NCBI GenBank assembly: GCA_002721465.1
Contig: PBKO01000006.1
Coordinates: forward strand, 12,746-49,560
DNA: 36,815 nucleotides
From: Gammaproteobacteria bacterium
GTDB lineage: Bacteria > Pseudomonadota > Gammaproteobacteria > Magnimaribacterales > D2472
Reading direction: 5' to 3'
Made by a program: the position numbers and the translations under genes
Notes under the pieces: model-generated
Told to the model about the DNA's origin: nothing
Database searches by the model: none
The model's input: only the letters and a program-made list of their open reading frames with translations
In this document: positions 8,818 to 18,465 of the stretch, in pieces
Numbering within the stretch: the stretch's first letter is position 1
Layout of the letters: every line of letters starts with the position of its first letter

Positions 8818-10191
8818 ATGAATTATTTTTACTTCTTTTTCTGTATTGCATTAGCCGGTTTGATTTTATGCAAACCAATTACTAAATATTTATTTTCAAA
8901 AATATTACAGAAAGAAAATCTTAGAGTTATTGGTTCTCTGTCAATGATTATAGGGTTATTGCTCATTGGTATTTCTTCAAATTATGAATTGTGGTTTGAA
9001 AGGGTCTGGACTCTTACAACTTTTGTACTTGGATGCATTTTATTATTAAGAGGAATCTTCACCTTAATTTTTCCAAACATAGTTAAAAAATTAATAAGTT
9101 CATATTTTAGGAATTATTACAAACTTTCTATACCTACATCTGTGTTTTTAGCATTCATAGGTATTCTGATTGTCTTAAATGATTATATCGGGCCAAAAAA
9201 AGATATATCTGAATGTATTTCAGATAAAGATATTTCTGTAGTTTGTGGCTTTAAAAACCCAGAAGATATAGTAATCACTCCAGATGATAAATTCCTTTTC
9301 ATATCTGAATTTGGAGGAGTCAAACCTTATGAGGATGAAAAATCAGGTTACTTTTCGTTGTTAGAAATAAAATCTAGCAAAAAATTAGTTCCAAATATTA
9401 AAATTGCAGAAAATACCTGGGGTGATAAATTTTGTACTAGATCAGAATCACAAAAATATGGGCCTCATGGAATTGATCTTGTCATGAGGAATGATCAGCA
9501 ATATCAAATTGGTGTTATCAGTCATTATCCTAAAGAGACAATAGAAATGTTTGAGCTTGTAAATGAAAATAATGAATGGGGAATGATATGGAGAGGATGT
9601 ATTAATGTTCCAGAAAAGTATTATTTTAATGATATAAGTCTTAAAAAAGATGGAACATTTTATGCATCTCATATGTATGGGAGAGACATAACATTATCAA
9701 GATGGTTGATTGCAGCTCTATTAAAGAAAAATACTGGATATCTTGTGGAGTGGGATAGAAATATATTTAAAAAAATTCAAAATACGGATGGAAGTGGCCC
9801 AAATGGAATTGCTTTGGATGAAAAAAAACAAGTTATATACATAAATTATAATAAAGGCGATAAGATTTCTAAATTTGATTTAATTGCAAATAAAGAAATA
9901 GAAAGTTTTTCGATTGAGTCTCCAGATAATCCTTACATAAGCAATAATTCAATTTGGGTTACTTCTCTTGACTCTCAGCCAAATGATTTAAGAGACTGTG
10001 AAGTAGGAAAAGCTTGCTCGGCTCCCTTTTCAATTTTTGAACTCGATGAAGATACTTTGATGATTAAAAATAAGTTTTCATATAGTAAAACAGTATTTGG
10101 TCTTCCTACTATCGCAGTTCCATTTGAAAACAAAATATATTTAGGCTCTTTTAGATCGGATCGGTTAGGAGTAATAATCGATAAACAATAA
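8818..10191 (+). CDS. Hypothetical protein: N-terminal multi-TM region joined to a C-terminal SMP-30/arylesterase-like beta-propeller
   Basis: About four hydrophobic stretches within residues 1-125, then repeats such as 'PEDIVITPDDKFLFISEFGG', 'GPHGIDLVM', 'GSGPNGIALDEKKQVIYINYNKGDKISKFDL' resembling SMP-30/paraoxonase propeller blades. Confidence 0.65.
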   Translation: MNYFYFFFCIALAGLILCKPITKYLFSKILQKENLRVIGSLSMIIGLLLIGISSNYELWFERVWTLTTFVLGCILLLRGIFTLIFPNIVKKLISSYFRNYYKLSIPTSVFLAFIGILIVLNDYIGPKKDISECISDKDISVVCGFKNPEDIVITPDDKFLFISEFGGVKPYEDEKSGYFSLLEIKSSKKLVPNIKIAENTWGDKFCTRSESQKYGPHGIDLVMRNDQQYQIGVISHYPKETIEMFELVNENNEWGMIWRGCINVPEKYYFNDISLKKDGTFYASHMYGRDITLSRWLIAALLKKNTGYLVEWDRNIFKKIQNTDGSGPNGIALDEKKQVIYINYNKGDKISKFDLIANKEIESFSIESPDNPYISNNSIWVTSLDSQPNDLRDCEVGKACSAPFSIFELDEDTLMIKNKFSYSKTVFGLPTIAVPFENKIYLGSFRSDRLGVIIDKQ

Positions 10192-10195
10192 AATA

Positions 10196-11023
10196 ATGAA
10201 AGAATTCAATATTGATACTCTCGTTCAAAAAGTTCCTAATAGATTAGTTAACTCACATAAGGGTGACTATGGAAAAGTGTTAATAATTGCGGGTACAAAA
10301 GGTATGGGTGGTGCTGGCATTTTATCCTCTGAAGCTTGTGTCTTTTGTGGTGCTGGTCTTGTAACACTAGTTACGCATCCAGAAAATATCCAAGCAAGCT
10401 TAGAGAGAAATCCTGAGGTTATGGTTTCTAGTGAAAAAAATAATACTCAGCAAGATGATAATAAAATTGCTTTATGTGGTCCTGGACTTGGAGAGGATAA
10501 CTGGTCAGAGAAATTTTTTAAAAAATTTTATCAATATAATTTTAAAAATGGTCTTATATTAGATGCTGGTGCTTTAAATTTTTTATCCTTGTTAGATAAA
10601 AATTCATTTGTTAATCATAGTAAATTAATACTAACGCCTCATCCTGGAGAGGCTGCTAAACTTTTAAAAACTACTAATAATGAGATACAAAAAAATAGGC
10701 CTAAGGCTGCTAAAGAAATATCAAAGATCTTCAATGCAGATGTAATTCTTAAAGGTTATAGAACTGTAATATATTCAAAAAGTGACTCTGCTGTTCTTGT
10801 ATGTAATGAAGGTGGCCCAGAACTTGCCTCGGGAGGAACAGGAGATGTTCTTGCAGGTCTATTACTTGCACTAATTGCACAAAATTTATCTACTATCGAT
10901 GCATGTATGCTTGCAGTTGCTGTTCATGCCAGGGCAGGATTAATTTTTAAAGAGAATATAGGCGAACTTGGATTAAATGCTTCATCATTGATACCAATTT
11001 GTAGAGAGTTATTAAATAAATGA
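10196..11023 (+). CDS. nnrD: ADP-dependent NAD(P)H-hydrate dehydratase (NnrD domain only)
   Basis: 'GDYGKVLIIAGTKGMGGAGILSSEACVFCGAGLVTLVTHP', 'ILTPHPGEAAKLL', 'NEGGPELASGGTGDVLAGLLLALIAQ'; followed by tsaE. Confidence 0.92.
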   Translation: MKEFNIDTLVQKVPNRLVNSHKGDYGKVLIIAGTKGMGGAGILSSEACVFCGAGLVTLVTHPENIQASLERNPEVMVSSEKNNTQQDDNKIALCGPGLGEDNWSEKFFKKFYQYNFKNGLILDAGALNFLSLLDKNSFVNHSKLILTPHPGEAAKLLKTTNNEIQKNRPKAAKEISKIFNADVILKGYRTVIYSKSDSAVLVCNEGGPELASGGTGDVLAGLLLALIAQNLSTIDACMLAVAVHARAGLIFKENIGELGLNASSLIPICRELLNK

Positions 11024-11481
11024 TAGAAATTATCTTAAATAATGAAGCTGATACTAGCGAGCTCGGTAAAAGAATTGCTTATGAAATCGTTAAATTAGAT
11101 GAGCCTTCAATTGAGCTGCATCTAGAAGGAGACCTCGGAACTGGAAAAACTTTTCTTACTAGATCGATAATTGTTAATTCAGGTTGGATTGGGATGGTGA
11201 AAAGTCCAACTTATACTCTATGTGAAGAATATGATTTAGTAGACTCAATTTTCTTACATATTGATCTTTATAGAACCAGCGAACCTGAAGATATTCATAT
11301 TTTTAATTTAGATAGAAAAACGCACTCAAAAAAAATTATAATTATTGAATGGCCTCAAAAGCTTGTTTCAAAAAGAGATTTTGATTTAAAGATATCTTTT
11401 GAACACTTTGAGGGAAAAAGAAAAGTATTATTAAATAATAACAGTGAGCTATTCTCAGATCTAATTAAATATTATGAATAA
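11020..11481 (+). CDS. tsaE: tRNA threonylcarbamoyladenosine biosynthesis ATPase TsaE
   Basis: 'HLEGDLGTGKTFLTRSIIVNSGWIGMVKSPTYTLCEEYD', 'HIDLYR', 'IIIIEWPQK'. Confidence 0.93.
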   Translation: MIEIILNNEADTSELGKRIAYEIVKLDEPSIELHLEGDLGTGKTFLTRSIIVNSGWIGMVKSPTYTLCEEYDLVDSIFLHIDLYRTSEPEDIHIFNLDRKTHSKKIIIIEWPQKLVSKRDFDLKISFEHFEGKRKVLLNNNSELFSDLIKYYE

Positions 11482-12727
11482 ATTCTCATTACTTTTATTA
11501 GCTCTCTCATCACTAACATATGCAAATGAAATTTCATTCTTCGAAGTAAAAAATTCTGATAGTGAATCTACAGAAATATCTTTTCTTTTAAGTAAAGTAT
11601 CTTTTATAAAATCATATTCACTTGTTGATCCTTCAAGAATTGTTATTGATGTTTATCAGAGTGATTTAAAATCAGATGTTCAGAAAAAATATAACTACCC
11701 CATTAAACAAATTAGAGCTTCATCAAAAGAAGACTTAACTAGAATTGTTATTGATTTATATGAATATGTTGCTTGGAGTAAACCTACTCAGGAAAAAACA
11801 GATGGAGGTATATTATTAAAAATTAAAATTAAAAAAAACAAAAACTTAAAAAATAATATTAGAGATATTGTTGTTGCCATCGATGCTGGCCACGGAGGTA
11901 AAGATCCTGGTGCGGTAAGTAGCAATAATGTTTTAGAGAAAGATATAACTCTTTTAATAGCAAAAGAACTGGAGAGGACTCTACGAGATACGGAAGGATA
12001 TCAGGCAGTATTAATTAGAGATGATGATAGTACCGTTAGTCTTAATGACAGATATCAAAATGCAAGAAGGTATGGTGCAGATGCATTTGTTTCAATCCAT
12101 GCTGACGGATTTAGACTTTCATCTGTTAAAGGCGCATCAGTCTTTATATGGTCAGAAGAATCATCTAGCAGTGTTGCAAGAAATCTATCGGATAAAGAAA
12201 GAAGTAGAATTCAAGCTCAAATTAAAAATTTAAAAACTTATGATTTCAATGAAGACGCTGCAAGAGATCTTTATCCTGATACCTACAAGAAGAAGATTGA
12301 TCAGAGCAAGATATTAGGAACCAAAATACTAGATCAACTAAAAAGAGATCCATTCACAAAGATTCACAAACAAAATGTAGAGTATGCTGATTTCAGAGTA
12401 CTTAAATCTGTCGATATACCCTCTGTATTAGTTGAATCAGGATTTATAACAAATCCTGAAGATGCAAAAAGACTTAAAACTAAAGCAGGTAGAAGAATGA
12501 TAGCTAGATCAATATTTCTTGGTATACATAATTATTTTAAAGAAGATCCAGTCTCAGGATCTGTTTTAGAAAACTATTCTAATTATCTAAATTATGAAAT
12601 TCAGAAGGGAGATGTTTTGTCAGAAGTTGCTATCAGATTTGGCGTTACAGTCGATTCTATAAATAATTTAAACAATCTTAAAAACAAGCCCATATACCCA
12701 AATCAAATAATCAAAATAGAAATATAG
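11474..12727 (+). CDS. amiB: N-acetylmuramoyl-L-alanine amidase with AMIN and LysM domains
   Basis: 'VVAIDAGHGGKDPGAVSSNNVLEKDITLLIAKEL', 'FVSIHADGF', 'VLVESGFITNPEDAKRL'; C-terminal LysM 'YEIQKGDVLSEVAIRFGVTVDSINNLNNLKNKPIYPNQIIKI'; follows tsaE. Confidence 0.9.
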   Translation: MNKFSLLLLALSSLTYANEISFFEVKNSDSESTEISFLLSKVSFIKSYSLVDPSRIVIDVYQSDLKSDVQKKYNYPIKQIRASSKEDLTRIVIDLYEYVAWSKPTQEKTDGGILLKIKIKKNKNLKNNIRDIVVAIDAGHGGKDPGAVSSNNVLEKDITLLIAKELERTLRDTEGYQAVLIRDDDSTVSLNDRYQNARRYGADAFVSIHADGFRLSSVKGASVFIWSEESSSSVARNLSDKERSRIQAQIKNLKTYDFNEDAARDLYPDTYKKKIDQSKILGTKILDQLKRDPFTKIHKQNVEYADFRVLKSVDIPSVLVESGFITNPEDAKRLKTKAGRRMIARSIFLGIHNYFKEDPVSGSVLENYSNYLNYEIQKGDVLSEVAIRFGVTVDSINNLNNLKNKPIYPNQIIKIEI

Positions 12728-12731
12728 AGAT

Positions 12732-14711
12732 TTAAGACATGTCATGTGGGTCAATGTCATAACTCCACTTTACCTTTTTTGTCTCAGGCCAGGCTTGAAT
12801 TTCATTTGTTAAAAATTTAAGAACTTTATTTAAATAAGTTTTGGTATTTGTTTTTATAATCAAATGATTCCTTGTGTTTCCTTTTATTTTTAAAGGAATT
12901 GAGGGAAGTGGCCCAATAATAGTAATACTTTTTTTGTTATCTAAAAGGTTGCTTACTTTCTCTAGAAATTTATGACAACTTTGATGATTCGGAGAAGTAG
13001 CTCTTAGCATTGATATGGTTGAATAAGGAGGCATCCCAATAGCTTTATTATTTTTGAGGCACTGGTCTGCAACTAACTGATAATCACCAGTCTTAATTTG
13101 TTTTAAATTTAGATCATTTGGGTATCTAGTCTGAATAACGACTTTTGCAAGATTGTTATTTCTTCCAGCTCTTCCAGACACCTGAATTAATTGTTGTGAA
13201 ATTTTCTCAACAGCATTTATTTCTGGGCTTAACAAGCCTCCATCAGCGTTTAGAATCACACATAAAGTTACCTTTGGAAAATCATGTCCTTTTGATAACA
13301 TTTGTGTTCCCACAAGTATTGCTTCCTTACTCTCATTAGCTTTTTCATAGATTGCTTCTATTGACCCCTTAAGCCTAGTTGAGTCATAGTCCATTCTGAT
13401 GATTGGAGCTTTCTTAAAAGTACTCCTGAGCACCTCCTCAACTCTTTCAGTGCCAGTCCCAAAAGTACTTATTTCAATTGACTGACAATCAGGACAATTA
13501 TCATTGACTGCATATACAGATTCACATTTATGACAAATCAATCTATTTTTTGATTTATGAAAAACTAAATTTGATTCGCATGATGAGCATTTAGCCACCC
13601 AACCACAATTATCACATTCATATAATGGTGCAAAACCTCTTCTATTTATAAATATTAAAACTTGTTCTCCTCTATTTATTGCAGTTTCGATAATGCCTAT
13701 TGTTTGGACTGCTAATCCTCCAAGTAAGGGTGAATCGCTTATGTCTAATGGAATTAACTTTGGAGGTTTTTTACCATCTACTCTCCTAAGCAGATCAAAT
13801 TTCTTATATTTTTTATCTTTTACAAGCTTAAGTGTTTGCAATGATGGTGTAGCAGAACCGAGGAAAACAGGTATTTTTTCTAATTGTGCTCTTTTTATTG
13901 CTAAATCTTTTCCTGAAAATCTGAATCCATCGGCTTGTTTGTATGAGTGGTCATGCTCTTCATCAATTATTATCGCTCCTAAATTTTTTAATGGAATCAA
14001 AACTGAAGATCTAGTTCCAACAACAACTTTTATTTCTCCAAATTTTGATCCTAACCAAACTCTTAATCTTTGATTAGGAGTTTGTCTTGAATGATATATC
14101 CCGATTTCACCTTTAAATCGATTCTTTAATCTTTTTAAGAGCTGAGGTATTAGATTTATTTCAGGTACTAAAATCAAGATAGATTTATTTTCTTTGAGAA
14201 ATTTTTCAGCCAATTGTAAATATATCTCTGTTTTACCAGAGCCAGTAACTCCATAAATCAAAGAGGGACTAAATTTTTCAATTTTATTTAACTTAGATAG
14301 ATTGACACTCTGCTCTTTAGTAAGTTTAAAGTTCTTATCATCCTTATTTATTCCATATTCAGACTCTCCATTTGACGTGCTTATAATTTTGTCGTTTTTT
14401 TTTCTAAGCAAAGTTGGTATAAAAGATAGGAATACTTCCCCAATAGGGTGATGATAATAATCTGCTGCCCATAAAATTGTTTCAAAAATTGATTTGTCAA
14501 AGCAAGCGCAATCATCAGGTATTGAGATTATATCTTTTAACCCTTCTAATGATTTAGTCTTAGATAATTTCTTTACTACTATTCCAACCAATGTTTTATT
14601 ACCAAAAGGAACAATTACCCTGGTGCCTTTTTTTATATCATTATTGGATTTATAGGTAAAACACTGTCTTATTGGCAATCCAACAGCTATATCATAGTAA
14701 AAAATATTCAT
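12732..14711 (-). CDS. priA: Primosomal protein N' (replication restart helicase PriA)
   Basis: 'LIYGVTGSGKTEIYLQLAEKFL', 'IIIDEEHDHSYKQADGFRFSGKDLAIKRAQ', zinc-binding 'CDNCGWVAKCSSCESNLVFHKSKNRLICHKCESVYAVNDNCPDCQS', 'GRAGRNNNLAKVVIQTRYP'. Confidence 0.96.
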   Translation of the reverse strand: MNIFYYDIAVGLPIRQCFTYKSNNDIKKGTRVIVPFGNKTLVGIVVKKLSKTKSLEGLKDIISIPDDCACFDKSIFETILWAADYYHHPIGEVFLSFIPTLLRKKNDKIISTSNGESEYGINKDDKNFKLTKEQSVNLSKLNKIEKFSPSLIYGVTGSGKTEIYLQLAEKFLKENKSILILVPEINLIPQLLKRLKNRFKGEIGIYHSRQTPNQRLRVWLGSKFGEIKVVVGTRSSVLIPLKNLGAIIIDEEHDHSYKQADGFRFSGKDLAIKRAQLEKIPVFLGSATPSLQTLKLVKDKKYKKFDLLRRVDGKKPPKLIPLDISDSPLLGGLAVQTIGIIETAINRGEQVLIFINRRGFAPLYECDNCGWVAKCSSCESNLVFHKSKNRLICHKCESVYAVNDNCPDCQSIEISTFGTGTERVEEVLRSTFKKAPIIRMDYDSTRLKGSIEAIYEKANESKEAILVGTQMLSKGHDFPKVTLCVILNADGGLLSPEINAVEKISQQLIQVSGRAGRNNNLAKVVIQTRYPNDLNLKQIKTGDYQLVADQCLKNNKAIGMPPYSTISMLRATSPNHQSCHKFLEKVSNLLDNKKSITIIGPLPSIPLKIKGNTRNHLIIKTNTKTYLNKVLKFLTNEIQAWPETKKVKWSYDIDPHDMS

Positions 14712-14718
14712 TTTTTAA

Positions 14719-14746
14719 TTGAAATGGGGTTTATTTTTGCTATAGT
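14719..14746 (+). promoter_or_regulatory. Putative sigma70 promoter for rpmE2 (TTGAAA-16 bp-TATAGT)
   Basis: TTGAAA 14719-14724 and TATAGT 14741-14746 in the divergent priA/rpmE2 intergenic region. Confidence 0.5.
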
Positions 14747-14769
14747 TCTCATCCTAATTTGATTTTATT

Positions 14770-15018
14770 ATGAAAAAAGATATACATCCTGAATACCGTG
14801 AAGTTTTATTCCATGATATTAGTGTAGACGAATATTTCATAATTAATTCAACACTTAAAACAGATAAAACCAAAGAATGGGAAGATGGAAAAACTTATCC
14901 CTATTATACTGTTGAAATTTCCTCTGCTTCACACCCCTTCTATACTGGTAAACAAAAAATTATTGATACCGGCGGTAGGGTTCAAAAATTTGAAGAAAGA
15001 TTTGGAAAAAAGAGTTAG
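14770..15018 (+). CDS. rpmE2: 50S ribosomal protein L31 type B (Cys-free paralogue)
   Basis: '[31 protein letters not shown]...[33 protein letters not shown]'; no zinc-binding cysteines. Confidence 0.94.
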   Translation: MKKDIHPEYREVLFHDISVDEYFIINSTLKTDKTKEWEDGKTYPYYTVEISSASHPFYTGKQKIIDTGGRVQKFEERFGKKS

Positions 15019-15023
15019 TATAA

Positions 15024-15479
15024 TTAATTAATTCCAGAGCTCCCAAATCCTTTATCCCCTCTTGACGATACTTTAAATTCTTCGACTATCTCAAATTCCG
15101 CTTGTAATATTGGAACTATTATCATTTGAGCTATTCTGTCACCTGGTTTTATTTCAAATTTACTATCAGATCTATTCCAAGCTGGCACCATAAGTTCACC
15201 TTGATAGTCTGAATCAATTAAACCAACGAGATTACCAAGAACTATTCCATATTTTGATCCCAAACCAGATCTAGGAATAACAAGCGCAGATAGATTATTA
15301 TCCTCGAGATACATAGCAAAGCCAATTGTTATCATTTCTGTTTTTCCTGGTTCTAAAGTAAGTTTATTTTCAATGCATGCGCGAAGGTCAAGTCCTGCTG
15401 ATCCAACTGTTTCATATTTTGGTAGTGGTATCTCTTTTCCTATTAATGGGCTTATTATTTTTATTTTTACGTTTATCAA
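15024..15479 (-). CDS. dut: dUTP diphosphatase
   Basis: '[13 protein letters not shown]', '[30 protein letters not shown]', '[12 protein letters not shown]', '[11 protein letters not shown]'. Confidence 0.96.
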   Translation of the reverse strand: MINVKIKIISPLIGKEIPLPKYETVGSAGLDLRACIENKLTLEPGKTEMITIGFAMYLEDNNLSALVIPRSGLGSKYGIVLGNLVGLIDSDYQGELMVPAWNRSDSKFEIKPGDRIAQMIIVPILQAEFEIVEEFKVSSRGDKGFGSSGIN

Positions 15480-15970
15480 AGTTTTATTTCCTTGGGTTTT
15501 ATTATTAATTCTAACTTACATTCACCCTCACTAAGATTCTTCCAATTATTATTAAAATTAATTATTGCCATGTTGCAAGTTGCAAATTTATGAATATGTT
15601 CTTTTGTTAGAGTTTCTATAAGAAAATGAAGGGTAGGATTGTGTCCAATAATTAAGATGCTTTTCGTTTCTTCATCAATTTTTCTTAGGTAACCTAATAT
15701 TTTATCTAGACCTTTAAAATATAAATCATCAGTGTATCTAGCATCTGAAATTTCAAATTCAATACCGTCTGAAATTATATCGAGTGTTTCTTTTGTTCTA
15801 GTCGCATTGCTGCATAAAACTTTATCCACTGAAAAACTATTTTTACTAAGATAGTCACACATTGTATTAGCATCATTAATACCTCGCTTTGCAAGTGGTC
15901 TTTCAAAATCAGAGAGGTTTATGTTATTCCATGAGGACTTTGCATGCCTCAAAATAAAAATTTCTTTCAT
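15476..15970 (-). CDS. sixA: Histidine phosphatase family protein, SixA-like
   Basis: '[31 protein letters not shown]', '[16 protein letters not shown]'. Confidence 0.82.
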   Translation of the reverse strand: MKEIFILRHAKSSWNNINLSDFERPLAKRGINDANTMCDYLSKNSFSVDKVLCSNATRTKETLDIISDGIEFEISDARYTDDLYFKGLDKILGYLRKIDEETKSILIIGHNPTLHFLIETLTKEHIHKFATCNMAIINFNNNWKNLSEGECKLELIIKPKEIKL

Positions 15971-15988
15971 ATATTATTGATTATAGTA

Positions 15989-16017
15989 TTGATAAGTGTT
16001 GTTCTGTTCTATAAAAT
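15989..16017 (+). promoter_or_regulatory. Candidate sigma70 promoter of rpmB (TTGATA-17 bp-TAAAAT)
   Basis: TTGATA 15989-15994, TAAAAT 16012-16017; the start codon is only 9 nt further on. Confidence 0.4.
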
Positions 16018-16026
16018 CGCGATTCT

Positions 16027-16263
16027 ATGAGTAAAAAATGTCAAGTTACAGGAAAAATACCACAATCTGGGAATAATGTTTCTCATGCTAAGAACAGGAC
16101 TAAACGTAAGTTTTTTCCTAACCTTCATACCCATAAGTTTTGGGTTGAATCTGAGAACAGATTTGTTAACTTAAAGGTTTCTGCTAAGGGCATGCGAATC
16201 ATTGATAAAAAAGGCATCAGTCAAGTTTTAAAAGAAATTAGAGGTCGAGGCGAAAAAGTATAG
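16027..16263 (+). CDS. rpmB: 50S ribosomal protein L28
   Basis: '[63 protein letters not shown]'. Confidence 0.97.
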   Translation: MSKKCQVTGKIPQSGNNVSHAKNRTKRKFFPNLHTHKFWVESENRFVNLKVSAKGMRIIDKKGISQVLKEIRGRGEKV

Positions 16264-16265
16264 GG

Positions 16266-17261
16266 TTATTTGTATCCAGCCTCTTGTGCTAAAAAAACTG
16301 CTTCCTTTTGAAGAGATCCAAGTTTACTTACATTTATATTATCCTCAACAAAAGTGCCCCAACTTATAATAGCTTCATTAATTTTGGAGCCATCAACCAC
16401 TGGGTATTCTTTTACAGCAGAAGCATAAAATTCCTGTGCTTTTTTGGATGAAAAGTATTCAAGCAACTTAATAGCATTCTCCTTATTGTTAGAAGTCTTT
16501 ACAATTCCTGCTCCAGAAATGTTTACATGAACCCCTCTGTTTTTTTGGTTAGCCCAAAAAAGTCTCAGATTATCATATTGAGGATCATCCAATAATCTTG
16601 CTAAATAATATGTATTTACGATTGTTACTCCGCATTGACCGCTTGATACCGCTTTCAGAGCGCTAGTATCATTTGAAAAGACCTCAGTGGCTAGATTTGA
16701 AACCCAACCTGATACTACAGATTTAGTTTTTTCAAAACCATATGAATCAATCATACTTGCTATAAGTGATCTGTTATAAACTTTTTTTGAAGTTCTTAAG
16801 CATAATTTACCTTTCCATTTGGGGTCTGATAAATCCTCATAAGTAGAAAAGTCTGATGCGGAATATTGATCATCTGAGAACACTATTGTTCTTGCTCTTT
16901 TTGAAAAACCGAACCACTGATTATTAGCATCTCTTAAATAATCAGGAATATTTGTATTTAAAATACTTGAATCAACTTCGCTAAAAATATTTCTTTCGGC
17001 TGCCTGCCACAGAACTCCAGCATCAACTGTCATAAATATATCTGCCTTTGAATCTTTTCCCTCTACAGATATTCTTTCCATTAAAACCTGAGCATTTCCG
17101 GACAGCAAACTCACCTTTATGCCTGTATCTTGATAGAATTCCTCAAGTATTGGTTCAAGAAGTTGTGGTTGCCTAGAAGTAAATATAGTAAGTTCATCTT
17201 CTGACTTTTTAGCACACGAAATTAAAATAAATAGAGATAGTATTATCGAAAGTTTTTTCAT
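16266..17261 (-). CDS. Fe(3+) ABC-transporter substrate-binding protein (FbpA/IdiA family), lipoprotein-like
   Basis: Lipobox-like 'ILSLFILISCAKK', 'LTIFTSRQPQLLEPILEEFYQDTGIKVSLLSGNAQVLMERI', 'ADIFMTVDAGVLWQAAERNIF', 'VNTYYLARLL', 'NISGAGIVKTSNNKENAIKLLEYFSSKKAQEFYA'. Confidence 0.9.
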   Translation of the reverse strand: MKKLSIILSLFILISCAKKSEDELTIFTSRQPQLLEPILEEFYQDTGIKVSLLSGNAQVLMERISVEGKDSKADIFMTVDAGVLWQAAERNIFSEVDSSILNTNIPDYLRDANNQWFGFSKRARTIVFSDDQYSASDFSTYEDLSDPKWKGKLCLRTSKKVYNRSLIASMIDSYGFEKTKSVVSGWVSNLATEVFSNDTSALKAVSSGQCGVTIVNTYYLARLLDDPQYDNLRLFWANQKNRGVHVNISGAGIVKTSNNKENAIKLLEYFSSKKAQEFYASAVKEYPVVDGSKINEAIISWGTFVEDNINVSKLGSLQKEAVFLAQEAGYK

Positions 17262-17303
17262 TTTTAACCTCAGTAAATTAAGATTTTAAGGTGTGCAAGA
17301 AAA

Positions 17304-18461
17304 TTATATCTTATTATTGCCAGCTGCGTGATTGATAAACAATCTTTTAAGAAAATTATTTTTATTGACTGAAGATAGTCCAATATTTCTTATAAGCTTT
17401 GTATAAAGATTATTTGAGTTAAATGTATTCACAAATAAATCCATAGATTTGAGCATTGCAAGATTGAGGCTTTTTCTTTTAATTTCATACTTTTTGAGAA
17501 CAAGTTTTTGATCTGGTTCATGACTTCTTTCGAATCCTTTTATAATTTCTTCACAAAAAACTTGAGCATCCGCAAATCCTAAATTAATGCCTTGACCAGC
17601 CAATGGATGAATTGAATGAGCTGCGTCTCCAATTAGTACCATTGAGTCAGATACATAGTTTTGATAATGATGATTAATAAGATTGAAGCTAAGGATTTTT
17701 GAAAAAATTTTTATTTTAGTGCCTAATTTATTTTCAAAGTAATTAATATTATCAATAACATAACTTTCAATATCAGTATCCTTTAATCTTTTATTATCTA
17801 TTGACCAAACAACAGTATGTGTTAATTTTCCTGAGCATTTTGGTACTGGCATAATGGCAAATATACCCTTCTCAGAAAAAATTTGATACGCACTCGTTTT
17901 TTCTAGATCACTTGCAGTTACCGTAAAGGTTGCAGCCGTTTGATTGTAGGAATTATTAATCTCTTTGAATTTTCCAATCTTTGCAACCTTTGAGTTTCTT
18001 CCATCACAACCTGCTACGAACTTAGTTAAAATGCTTTGGTTATTTGAGAGAATAACCTCGGAGTTTTTAAGAGATTCGCCACTAATAATTTTTTTTATTT
18101 CATTTTCAAATATAGTTCTTTCCAAGGTCTTTTGTTGCAATGCTTGCTGAAGATCATTAAAAAAAACTACATAAGATAAATTATCACTGCCTATTTCATC
18201 AGATGAAAAATTTATTTTTCCAGAACCTTCTCCATCATTAACAAAGATTTGTTTGATTTCGGCACAATTAACATTTATACCTATTTCATCCAATAATTTC
18301 TTTGATGCCTGATTTAGAGTAAGAGTTCTTATATTTTCTTTTACTTGATTAGATTTATTAAGCTTTTCTATTACAAGCGAATCAATGTTGTGGCTGTGCA
18401 ACTTGGATGAAATATAATTTCCAATTATCCCCCCTCCAGAAATAGTAACTATTGTTTTCAC
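17304..18461 (-). CDS. UbiH/UbiF/COQ6-family FAD-dependent hydroxylase (ubiquinone biosynthesis)
   Basis: N-terminal Rossmann 'TIVTISGGGIIGNYISSKL', 'LIGDAAHSIHPLAGQGINLGFADAQVF'; downstream of pepP on the same strand as in the pepP-ubiH operon. Confidence 0.88.
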   Translation of the reverse strand: MKTIVTISGGGIIGNYISSKLHSHNIDSLVIEKLNKSNQVKENIRTLTLNQASKKLLDEIGINVNCAEIKQIFVNDGEGSGKINFSSDEIGSDNLSYVVFFNDLQQALQQKTLERTIFENEIKKIISGESLKNSEVILSNNQSILTKFVAGCDGRNSKVAKIGKFKEINNSYNQTAATFTVTASDLEKTSAYQIFSEKGIFAIMPVPKCSGKLTHTVVWSIDNKRLKDTDIESYVIDNINYFENKLGTKIKIFSKILSFNLINHHYQNYVSDSMVLIGDAAHSIHPLAGQGINLGFADAQVFCEEIIKGFERSHEPDQKLVLKKYEIKRKSLNLAMLKSMDLFVNTFNSNNLYTKLIRNIGLSSVNKNNFLKRLFINHAAGNNKI

Positions 18462-18465
18462 AATA

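Noticed and set aside
12021-12233. 70-aa plus-strand ORF inside amiB
   Set aside because: Out-of-frame ORF inside the conserved amidase domain.
13693-14073. 126-aa plus-strand ORF antisense to priA
   Set aside because: Lies opposite conserved PriA helicase motifs; no domain.
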